From an uncultured Collinsella sp. (GTDB lineage: Bacteria; Actinomycetota; Coriobacteriia; Coriobacteriales; Coriobacteriaceae): a DNA stretch of 6,403 nucleotides. The stretch is from contig URYW01000094.1 of the NCBI GenBank assembly GCA_900552145.1, forward strand, positions 1 to 6,403, in the 5' to 3' direction. Every line of letters begins with the position of its first letter. Position 1 is the stretch's first letter. The notes under the pieces were generated by a model. The model made no database searches. It had not been told where the DNA came from and worked only from the letters and a program-made list of their open reading frames with translations. The position numbers were made by a program, and so were the translations under genes. Shown here piece by piece: positions 1 through 5,501 of this stretch.

Positions 1-891
1 CGCAGCCCCTGGCTCTTTTTACGGTGGCTTGATCAGTTTATTCCGTTGGCGCTCACGGGCTTGTTTACCAACCTGGGCCTCTTTGCGCACTTGGTGATAA
101 TTTGGGCCGGTCCCATTGGCGTGCAGGTCAAGGGCTTGTTTTATGGTTCGCCCTACCACGATGTGCCGGCGCTCATCGCGTTTTTGACGATCCTGGTCAC
201 GTCCGTCAACTTTGTGGTCTCGGTCGAGGTCAACTTTTATCCGCGCTACCGCGACTACTACAGCCTGTTCAATGACGGTGGCGTGGTGGGCGACATTGTG
301 GTGGCCGAGGAGGAAATGCTTGCCACGCTCAACCGAGAACTGCGGTTTTGTGCGCTCAAACAACTGTTTGTGACGGCGGCGGTCATCTCGCTCGAGACCA
401 CAGTGCTCTCGGCGCTACCGTTGGGCTTTAACAACCTGATGCACGGGTATTTTCGCACGTTGTGCGTGGGCTACGGCCTGTATGCCGTGGGCAATACGGT
501 GTTGCTCATCTTGCTGTACTTTACCGACTATAAGGGGGCCGTGCTGGCCTCGGGGTTGTTTGCCGGTGTGGCCGGGCTGGCGACTGCCGTTTCTCTGCTC
601 TTGCCGCAGCAGTTTTACGGCTTTGGCTTTTTGTTGGGTGCAGCGGTGTTTTTTATCGTGGCGCTGCTGCGGCTCGATACCTATACCGCCAACTTGCCGT
701 ATCGTATCCTGAGCCAGCAGCCCATTGTGGCGACCGACAAAACGGGCTGGTTTACCGAACTTGGACGGGTGCTCGACCGTGTTGAGCAACGCTACGAGGA
801 CAAGCGCGTGGGCGGTGAGCCGCGCAGTGCGTTTGAACGTATGGTGGTTCGCCTGTACCAAAAACATTGGGGAGGTTCTGATGATCGATAA
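1..891 (+). CDS. pelG: PelG-like exopolysaccharide transporter, C-terminal part (5' end outside window)
   Basis: The frame is open from the first base, so the start lies upstream; 296 residues are visible. PelG is an inner-membrane protein of the MOP/polysaccharide-transporter type that works with the glycosyltransferase PelF to make and move Pel-type polymer. Seen here: several hydrophobic membrane segments (roughly visible residues 13-37, 55-75, 120-140, 155-175, 180-235), and between them the stretch ending in EVNFYPRYRDYYSLFNDGG (about residues 76-94), followed by the charged AEEEML segment. A membrane segment, a Tyr-rich 'RYRDYYSLFN' motif and an acidic helix in that order is what I recall of PelG C-terminal halves. 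The tail after the last segment (LPYRILSQQP onward) is soluble. Typical PelG proteins are about 450-490 residues, so perhaps a third is missing. The stop overlaps the next gene by 11 bases, implying translational coupling. A PelF gene would be expected just upstream. The alternative is another multi-span polysaccharide flippase. Confidence 0.72.
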   Translation, partial: RSPWLFLRWLDQFIPLALTGLFTNLGLFAHLVIIWAGPIGVQVKGLFYGSPYHDVPALIAFLTILVTSVNFVVSVEVNFYPRYRDYYSLFNDGGVVGDIVVAEEEMLATLNRELRFCALKQLFVTAAVISLETTVLSALPLGFNNLMHGYFRTLCVGYGLYAVGNTVLLILLYFTDYKGAVLASGLFAGVAGLATAVSLLLPQQFYGFGFLLGAAVFFIVALLRLDTYTANLPYRILSQQPIVATDKTGWFTELGRVLDRVEQRYEDKRVGGEPRSAFERMVVRLYQKHWGGSDDR

Positions 892-2650
892 GTTGATGTC
901 TCGCCGCTGCCTGATCGAGGCGGCTGCCGGCGCGCTGTTGCTTTCGGGCTGCTCGTCTCAGGACGAATCCTCGACTAAAAAGGTCAAAAAACAGGACAAG
1001 ATTAAAAAGGCTGAGTCTTCCGACCAGTCCAAGCACCTTCGCGATAAGGACGAGCTGTACGAGGTCTACGACGACTCGGGCATTGTGACCATGTACCTGA
1101 CGGTCTCGCGCGGTAACAGCTCCGAGAACACCGATCATAGCTGGGCCGAGATCAATACGTACTCGGTGTATGACTATGCCGACATGGGCGTGACGCGCTA
1201 TCAGGTAATGGGGCTTTTGCAGGCGGGCGACGAAGACGGCCCGGTGGCCGGCGAGGTTGGCTATGGCGAGGAAGCGCCCAATGCTACCGTGCAGGTGCGT
1301 GGCCAGACGTCGAGCGGTTATACGAAGAAGAATTACAAGGTGGAGCTCAAAAAAGGAAAAGGTACCTGGCGCCAGCAGCGTGCGATTGCGCTCAACAAGC
1401 ACATGGGCGAGGGTATGCGTTTTCGCAACAAGATGGCCTATGACCTTATCCGCGGGATTCCCCAGATGATGGGCCTGCGCACGCAGTTTGTGCATCTGTG
1501 GGTGTGCGACCAGACCGAAAAGTCCAACGATACCTTTGAGGACTACGGCCTGTTTACGCAGGTGGAGCAGCTCAACAAGACGGCGCTTAAGGCACATGGC
1601 CTGGATAAGAGCGGGCACCTGTACAAGGTGAACAGCTTTGATTTCCATCGCTACGAGGACACCATTAAGCTTGCCGATGATCCCGACTACAACCAGGCGA
1701 GCTTTGAAGGCATGCTCGAGATTAAGGGCGATACGGACCACACCAAGCTCATCGAGATGCTCGATGCGCTCAACGACGAATCGCTAAAGATCGATGACGT
1801 GCTCGACACCTACTTTGATACCGAGAACCTGGTCTATTGGTTGGCGTTTCAGATCCTGACGGGCAACTGCGATACGCAGAACCGTAACTGCTATCTGTAC
1901 AGCCCGCTTAACTCCAAGGTCTGGTATATCCTGGATTGGGATAACGACGGCATGCTGCGTAAGCTTGAGCTGAGCCTGACGGGGTTCTCGGATTATGCGA
2001 GCTGGGAGCGCGGCGTAAGCAACTACTGGGGCAACGTGCTATTCAATCGTGCGTTGCGCAGCAAGTCGTTCCGCAGCGAACTCGACCGTGCCGTCAAGGA
2101 CTTGCGCTCGTATTTGACCGAGACTCGCCTGACCAAGATGATCAAGCACTACCGCGAGGTGACTGAATCCCTGGTCTTTGCTTCGCCCGATATCGATAAT
2201 CTGCCTGTCACCAAGGATCAATACGAGCAGATCGCCGCGGCGATTCCGGCCGAGATCGAAGAGAACTATAAGAGCTTCCGCGAGAGCTATAAAAAGCCCA
2301 TGCCGTTCTACATCGGTGTGCCGCAGATTGATAACGGCAAGCTGCGCATTAACTGGGATGCGTCCTACGACTTTGAGGCGCGCGACATTCGCTACACCGT
2401 AGAGCTTGCGCTCGATTACGCCATTACTGACGTGATCTTTAAGGCCGAGGACGTGCTGCTGCCGGAGGTAACGTGCGATGCCCCCGATACCGGCCAGTAT
2501 TTTGTGCGCGTGCGCGCCACCAACTCCGACGGCTTTACGCAAGATGCGTTTGACTACTATGTGACCGACGATGGCAAGCACTACGGCATGAAGTGTTTTT
2601 ACGTGCAAGACGGCGGTAAGGTCGTGGAGGATACGTATGAGGAGGGCTAG
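881..2650 (+). CDS. CotH-family atypical kinase, predicted surface lipoprotein
   Basis: Predicted 589-residue exported lipoprotein of the CotH kinase family, atypical protein kinases first known for phosphorylating spore coat proteins. The start ATG is chosen because GGGGAGG lies 5 bases upstream (869-875); an in-frame ATG at 896 is the alternative. The N-terminus has twin arginines (S7-R8-R9), a hydrophobic stretch and a lipobox LLSGC with Cys24 as the lipidation site, then a Lys/Ser-rich linker (about 25-55). The kinase region spans about 135-450. It contains RGQTS (140-144), GNCDTQNRNCYLY (328-340) and DWDND (352-356). By family analogy D331 would be the catalytic-loop Asp and D352 or D354 the metal-binding Asp. 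Residues about 473-570 look like a beta-sandwich, fibronectin-III-like domain (IGVPQIDNGKLRINWD to YFVRVRATNSDG). A spore role is unlikely in a non-sporulating actinobacterium; cell-surface or polymer phosphorylation is the inference. The gene overlaps both neighbours, consistent with one operon. The substrate is unknown. Confidence 0.85.
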   Translation: MIDKLMSRRCLIEAAAGALLLSGCSSQDESSTKKVKKQDKIKKAESSDQSKHLRDKDELYEVYDDSGIVTMYLTVSRGNSSENTDHSWAEINTYSVYDYADMGVTRYQVMGLLQAGDEDGPVAGEVGYGEEAPNATVQVRGQTSSGYTKKNYKVELKKGKGTWRQQRAIALNKHMGEGMRFRNKMAYDLIRGIPQMMGLRTQFVHLWVCDQTEKSNDTFEDYGLFTQVEQLNKTALKAHGLDKSGHLYKVNSFDFHRYEDTIKLADDPDYNQASFEGMLEIKGDTDHTKLIEMLDALNDESLKIDDVLDTYFDTENLVYWLAFQILTGNCDTQNRNCYLYSPLNSKVWYILDWDNDGMLRKLELSLTGFSDYASWERGVSNYWGNVLFNRALRSKSFRSELDRAVKDLRSYLTETRLTKMIKHYREVTESLVFASPDIDNLPVTKDQYEQIAAAIPAEIEENYKSFRESYKKPMPFYIGVPQIDNGKLRINWDASYDFEARDIRYTVELALDYAITDVIFKAEDVLLPEVTCDAPDTGQYFVRVRATNSDGFTQDAFDYYVTDDGKHYGMKCFYVQDGGKVVEDTYEEG

Positions 2651-3428
2651 CGCGCTGCTTGAGCGCTTGGCGGCCCCGCCTGTGCGTGCCACGCAGGAGC
2701 GTTACCGCCACGAGCTCAAATATCTCATTAACGAGGGCGAGCACGCCGCGCTTGCCTGTCGCATGGCGCCGGTGTTTAAGCTGGACAAGCATGCGCGGGC
2801 GGGCGGCTACACCATTCGCAGCCTGTATTTTGACGACTACTGCAACTCGGCCTACGAGGAAAAAGACGCCGGCATTCTCATGCGCAAAAAGTATCGCGTT
2901 CGCATCTATAACGGCAGCGACAAGGTGATTAAGCTCGAGCGCAAAAAGAAGTACGGCAGCTGGATCTACAAGGAGGACGCGCCGCTCACGCGTGGCGAGT
3001 TTGAGCAGATTCTGGCCGGTGACTACGACTTTTTGCTGAGGAGCCCCTATCCGCTCTGTCGCGAGTTCTACATCGAGTGTATCTGCAACATGATGCGCCC
3101 GCGGACCATCGTGGACTACGAGCGCGAGCCGTGGGTGATGGATGAGGGCACCGTGCGCATTACCTTTGATAGTAACGTGCGTGCCGCGGTGGGAAGCTTC
3201 GATATCTTTGACGTGACGCTGCCCGCTCTGCCGGTCCTGGAGCCCGGCAAGCTGGTGATGGAGGTCAAGTTTACGGAGTTTTGCCCGCAGCTGGTGCGCG
3301 ATTTGGTGCCGCCGGGCGCGGCCGAGCTTACGGCGGTCTCTAAGTACTGCCTGTGTTACGAAAAGACCGCCTACCTGCGCGGATTTAACTACTGGGAATC
3401 GGATTTTGGGAACCGAGGGGATATTTAG
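2637..3428 (+). CDS. VTC-domain protein (polyphosphate polymerase-like)
   Basis: A 263-residue soluble protein made almost entirely of one VTC domain, the tunnel-shaped TTM fold that in yeast Vtc4 builds polyphosphate from ATP. Visible signatures in order: RYRHELKY (22-29), IRSLYFDD (60-67), RKKYRVRIY (83-91), KLERKKK (99-105), IVDYERE (158-164), VRITFDSNVRA (173-183), EVKF (209-212) and SKYCLCYEK (235-243). These supply the alternating basic residues and one Glu (likely K28, R87, R89, K99, R163, R174, E209, K236) expected to line a triphosphate tunnel, so the site looks intact; the residue matching is my inference. No SPX domain, signal peptide or membrane segment is seen, so it is probably cytoplasmic. 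The start has GGAGG 6 bases upstream (2626-2630) and lies 14 bases inside the CotH gene. Standing between CotH and DUF4956 genes is the recurrent arrangement of this trio. Whether bacterial members of this cluster make polyphosphate is unproven as far as I know. Confidence 0.86.
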   Translation: MRRASALLERLAAPPVRATQERYRHELKYLINEGEHAALACRMAPVFKLDKHARAGGYTIRSLYFDDYCNSAYEEKDAGILMRKKYRVRIYNGSDKVIKLERKKKYGSWIYKEDAPLTRGEFEQILAGDYDFLLRSPYPLCREFYIECICNMMRPRTIVDYEREPWVMDEGTVRITFDSNVRAAVGSFDIFDVTLPALPVLEPGKLVMEVKFTEFCPQLVRDLVPPGAAELTAVSKYCLCYEKTAYLRGFNYWESDFGNRGDI

Positions 3429-3431
3429 ACC

Positions 3432-3566
3432 ATGAGCGCCAGGGACTATTTTAAGAACTCCGTTTTGGAGGCGTTTGGCCAGGTCGACCCTGCCAAGATC
3501 GGCCTGTCGCTGTTCGTGGCGCTCGCCATGGGCATCCTTATCAATTACGTCTACAGGCGCTTTTAA
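3432..3566 (+). CDS. N-terminal 44-residue piece of the split DUF4956 gene
   Basis: This short open frame runs from ATG 3432 to the TAA at 3564. It encodes about 20 polar residues (MSARDYFKNSVLEAFGQVD) and one membrane helix ending in YVYRRF. It has the operon's ribosome binding site and would be translated as a single-span peptide. On its own it matches no functional unit I know. It is best seen as the severed start of the DUF4956 protein, possibly able to associate with the downstream piece in the membrane. Confidence 0.45.
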   Translation: MSARDYFKNSVLEAFGQVDPAKIGLSLFVALAMGILINYVYRRF

Positions 3567-3575
3567 ACCGGCGAG

Positions 3576-4097
3576 GTGAAATCGCGTAGCTATGCTGTGA
3601 CGCTTGTGGGCAAGTGCGTGCTTACCTGCATGGTCACGCTCGCGATCTCGACGAACGTGGTCATCTCGCTCGGTATGGTCGGTGCTCTGTCTATCGTCCG
3701 CTACCGTACGGCGGTTAAGGACCCGCTCGACCTGCTGTATCTGTTTTGGGCCATTACCACGGGCATTACGGCCGGTGCCGGCATGTATGCGCTCGTGGGG
3801 CTCACGGCGGTGGTGATCGTGGTGATGATCGCCGGCTTTGCGAGCCACCAGGACAAGGCGCGCGTGTACATGATGGTCATCCACTACACGGGCCAGACCA
3901 CCGGCGACGATATCGTGCGCGCGTTTGGGCGCACCAAGTTCACCGTCAAGTCTAAGACGATGCGCGGCGACAAAGTCGAGATGGCCGTCGAGCTCTTCTC
4001 GGATGGCGTTGACATGCCCTATGCCGACGCCATCCGCGCACTCGATGGCGGTGAGGACCTGACGTTGATCCAATACAACGGCGAGTACCACGGCTAA
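3576..4097 (+). CDS. DUF4956 domain protein, downstream piece lacking the first membrane helix
   Basis: The GTG at 3576 is the first usable start after the interrupting TAA, 9 bases beyond it, and gives 173 residues. It has no well-spaced Shine-Dalgarno sequence (GGCGAG abuts the codon), so expression would depend on ribosomes re-initiating after the stop. The product keeps the DUF4956 signature VISLGMVGALSIVRYRTAVKDPLDLLYLFW (about residues 28-57), two or three hydrophobic segments between about 7 and 90, and a soluble C-terminal domain of about 85 residues with alternating strand/helix character (possibly ACT- or ferredoxin-like, a guess). Loss of the first helix would change or destabilise its topology. 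The family's function is not known; genes of this type often follow CotH and VTC genes. Confidence 0.6.
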   Translation: MKSRSYAVTLVGKCVLTCMVTLAISTNVVISLGMVGALSIVRYRTAVKDPLDLLYLFWAITTGITAGAGMYALVGLTAVVIVVMIAGFASHQDKARVYMMVIHYTGQTTGDDIVRAFGRTKFTVKSKTMRGDKVEMAVELFSDGVDMPYADAIRALDGGEDLTLIQYNGEYHG

Positions 4098-4103
4098 CTA
4101 TGT

Positions 4104-4127
4104 TCCGGCGTTTTAACAAACGCCGGA
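4104..4127. terminator. Perfect hairpin after the Pel/CotH/VTC operon, no T tract
   Basis: TCCGGCGTTT (4104-4113) and AAACGCCGGA (4118-4127) are perfect inverted repeats around the 4-base loop TAAC, starting 7 bases after the DUF4956 stop. Position and stem strength suit an operon-end terminator or an mRNA 3'-end stabiliser. The sequence after the stem is CCGCTCGACG with no T run, so it is not a canonical intrinsic terminator. Confidence 0.5.
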
Positions 4128-4129
4128 CC

Positions 4130-4260
4130 GCTCGACGCTGCGCGGGCATCTGCCGGGCGATCTGCCGCTCAAACCGTCGCTCGCGTACATAAAGTACGCT
4201 TCGCTCCTCTTTCGCGGCACCTCGCCACGGCAGTTGCCCGCTCGCTGACGTTTGCTCGAC
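4130..4260. repeat. 7-base direct repeats GCTCGAC flanking the palindrome
   Basis: GCTCGAC occurs at 4130-4136 and again at 4254-4260, just outside the two ends of the 4142-4241 palindrome. This could be a target-site duplication from insertion of a small nonautonomous element. In GC-rich DNA a 7-base match at such spacing can also arise by chance, so the support is modest. Confidence 0.25.
4142..4241. repeat. 100-base imperfect palindrome, candidate extragenic repeat element
   Basis: The two halves pair over most of the span. GCGGGCATCTGCCG (4142-4155) pairs with CGGCAGTTGCCCGC (4228-4241) at 13 of 14 positions. GGCGA (4156-4160) pairs with TCGCC (4222-4226), then TGCCGC (4163-4168) with GCGGCA (4214-4219). 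The centre is a perfect hairpin, GCGTAC (4183-4188), loop ATAAA, GTACGC (4194-4199). One unpaired A (4227) and an internal loop are tolerated. No believable reading frame exists here. Such noncoding palindromes usually belong to dispersed REP-like or MITE-like families, or form a structured RNA; membership in a family is inferred and not shown by one copy. Confidence 0.55.
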
Positions 4261-4275
4261 CTGGGTGGGCCGATT

Positions 4276-4305
4276 TTGTTCGGATGCCGTCTTCACGGGT
4301 ATCAT
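4276..4305 (+). promoter_or_regulatory. Candidate promoter of the LacI-family regulator gene
   Basis: TATCAT (4300-4305) matches the TATAAT -10 consensus at 5 of 6 bases. TTGTTC (4276-4281), 18 bases upstream, is a weak -35 (3 of 6). Transcription would begin near 4312, inside the operator at 4308-4321, leaving a leader of about 25 bases with the ribosome binding site AGGGG (4327-4331). Confidence 0.4.
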
Positions 4306-4307
4306 GG

Positions 4308-4321
4308 TGAAAGCGATTTCA
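4308..4321. promoter_or_regulatory. cre/LacI-type operator in front of the regulator gene
   Basis: TGAAAGCGATTTCA is symmetric at 6 of 7 base pairs about a central CG and fits the LacI/CcpA-family pattern TGWAANCGNTNWCA. It lies 16 bases before the chosen GTG start and overlaps the expected transcription start, where a bound repressor would block initiation. Autoregulation by the adjacent repressor is the simplest reading; binding by a global CcpA-like protein is possible. Confidence 0.6.
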
Positions 4322-4336
4322 ATGACAGGGGTGCTC

Positions 4337-5317
4337 GTGGTAAAGATGAAAGATGTGGCCGAGTTGGCGGGCGTTTCGAGCGCCGCCGTCTCGCGCTACC
4401 TCAACGGTGGCTACATATCGACGGACAAGGCCGAGCGCATTAAGAAGGCGATTGAGCTGACAGGATACGTGCGGTCCAGCCAGGCTCGCGCGCTGCGCAC
4501 CGGTTCCACTAAGCTCATCGGCGTCATCGTACCTAAGATTAACTCGGAATCCGTAAGCCGCATTACCGCCGGTATTGGCCAGGTGCTCGGTCGCCGTGGC
4601 TACCAGATGCTGCTTGCCAATACCGACAACGCGGCCGATCGCGAGCTCGAGTACCTCGATTTATTCCAAAACCACCCGGTCGATGGCATTGTGCTGGTGG
4701 CAACTATGATTACCGACGAGCATCGCCGGGCGATTGAGTCGTGCCGCGTGCCCATCGTGCTGATCGGCCAGAATGTTGAGGGCGCGGCGTGCGTCTATCA
4801 CGACGATTACGAGGCCGCTTTTGAGCTGGGCCATGCGCTTGCAGGCCCCGTGGACGGCAAGATCGCCTACATTGGAGTTACCGAAGAGGACCGCGCGGCC
4901 GGTTATGACCGCCGTCGCGGTTTTGAGGCCGGATTGCGCGCCGCGGGTAACCCGCTCGATGCCGCCTTGATTCGCCTCGGCTCGTTTACGCTCGACTCGG
5001 GTTATGGTGCGGCGCGTGAGCTGCTTTCCGTCGCTCCCGATGTTTCGTTTATCGCATGCGCAACCGACACCATGGCGGCGGGCGCACTGCGTGCCATCGA
5101 TGAGGTTCGCGGCGTGGGCGAGGGTATACACCGCGTAAGCGGTTTTGGCGACAACGCGTTTTTGCGCGCGCTGACGGGCGGCATTCCCACCGTGCATTAT
5201 GGCTACCTGACCAGTGGCGTCGAGGCGACCAATATGCTGATCAACACGCTCGATGGCGTGGAGGGGGAGAGCGGTCTAAAGACGCTCAAGCTCGGCCATC
5301 AGCTTATGAATGTCTAG
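4337..5317 (+). CDS. LacI-family transcriptional repressor, ScrR-like
   Basis: A 326-residue regulator of normal LacI-family length. An N-terminal helix-turn-helix (DVAELAGVSSAAVSRYLNGG, residues 6-25) is followed by the minor-groove hinge helix region (QARALRTG, 49-56). A periplasmic-binding-protein-like effector domain fills the rest, with IGVIVPKI at its first strand. The overall sequence resembles repressors of Gram-positive sucrose/glucoside PTS genes (ScrR type) as I recall them. GTG 4337 is chosen because AGGGG sits 5 bases before it and gives the typical MVKMKDVAELAG start. Upstream in-frame ATGs (4304, 4322) fall in the -10/operator region; ATG 4346 is also possible but its spacing is 14. 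The adjacent PTS permease gene and matching operators on both sides indicate it represses the permease and itself, released by a sugar or sugar phosphate. The exact ligand cannot be read from the sequence. Confidence 0.85.
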   Translation: MVKMKDVAELAGVSSAAVSRYLNGGYISTDKAERIKKAIELTGYVRSSQARALRTGSTKLIGVIVPKINSESVSRITAGIGQVLGRRGYQMLLANTDNAADRELEYLDLFQNHPVDGIVLVATMITDEHRRAIESCRVPIVLIGQNVEGAACVYHDDYEAAFELGHALAGPVDGKIAYIGVTEEDRAAGYDRRRGFEAGLRAAGNPLDAALIRLGSFTLDSGYGAARELLSVAPDVSFIACATDTMAAGALRAIDEVRGVGEGIHRVSGFGDNAFLRALTGGIPTVHYGYLTSGVEATNMLINTLDGVEGESGLKTLKLGHQLMNV

Positions 5318-5405
5318 GCCTTTGGCACGTCTGCCTGCCTCTGAGCCGCCTCTTTTTACTTTAAAACTACCTTTCGCCGGCTTATTCCTACCGTTCACCC
5401 TACTG

Positions 5406-5420
5406 TGAAAACGATTACAG
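5406..5420. promoter_or_regulatory. Operator copy 1 upstream of the PTS permease
   Basis: TGAAAACGATTACAG contains a LacI/cre-type site, TGAAAACGATTACA, symmetric at 5 of 7 pairs about the central CG and fitting TGWAANCGNTNWCA. An identical copy starts 26 bases further on. It resembles the site before the repressor gene (TGAAA, CGATT and terminal CA are shared), so the neighbouring repressor is the probable binder. Confidence 0.68.
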
Positions 5421-5431
5421 CCATATGAAAC

Positions 5432-5446
5432 TGAAAACGATTACAG
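5432..5446. promoter_or_regulatory. Operator copy 2 upstream of the PTS permease
   Basis: Exact second copy of the 15-base sequence at 5406-5420, ending 55 bases before the permease start. It lies between a possible weak -35 (ATGAAA, 5425-5430) and -10 (TGTAAG, 5447-5452; 16-base spacer), so a repressor bound here would cover the promoter. The promoter boxes are poor matches and are only suggested. Confidence 0.68.
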
Positions 5447-5501
5447 TGTAAGTGTCAAAGATGGCCGGGTGTACATGCGCCCGTTGGAGGAAAGGGAAGT
5501 C

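Larger units (their letters stand above)
3432..4097 (+). pseudogene. DUF4956 membrane protein gene interrupted by an in-frame TAA
   Basis: Read through, this frame encodes about 221 positions, the usual DUF4956 length. The ATG at 3432 has GAGGGG 11 bases upstream (3415-3420) and follows the VTC gene by 3 bases. Codons 1-44 encode a short amphipathic start and the first membrane segment (KIGLSLFVALAMGILINYVYR, about 22-42). TAA at 3564-3566 then stops translation, and the same frame resumes without any shift: TGEVKSRSYAV, then the family's core SLGMVGALSIVRYRTAVKDP and LYLFWAITTGITAGAGMY, further membrane segments, and a soluble tail of about 85 residues (HQDKARVYMMV to the end). Related proteins, as I recall them, have an aromatic residue, usually Tyr, at the stop position, so one TAC/TAT-to-TAA change explains it. 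The frame is otherwise uninterrupted, so any inactivation is recent. Alternatives are a sequencing error, or two pieces translated separately. Confidence 0.72.

Noticed and set aside
725..880. Upstream extension of the CotH frame
   Set aside because: It would overlap PelG by over 160 bases and place the signal peptide internally; the ATG at 881 has an excellent ribosome binding site and a proper N-terminal lipobox.
752..1741. 329-residue minus-strand open frame opposite the CotH gene
   Set aside because: Same shadow composition; the plus-strand frame has a lipobox and kinase motifs.
2535..4091. 518-residue open frame on the minus strand opposite the VTC and DUF4956 genes
   Set aside because: It is rich in His, Arg, Val and Ala with no recognisable domain, lies antisense to well-supported genes, and is explained by GC-biased third positions.
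4098..4305. CRISPR array or small gene in the intergenic palindrome region
   Set aside because: There is no regular repeat-spacer pattern, and the minus-strand frame here is an Arg-rich shadow without a ribosome binding site or domain.
4265..4336. Longer N-terminus for the LacI-family regulator
   Set aside because: The extra codons cover the -10 box and the operator and precede the expected transcription start; family members begin just before the helix-turn-helix.
5316..5357. Terminator after the repressor gene (short GGCA/TGCC hairpin and T5 run at 5353-5357)
   Set aside because: The stem is only 4 plus 4 bp with an internal loop, and the T run is 12 bases away, so it does not form a standard intrinsic terminator.
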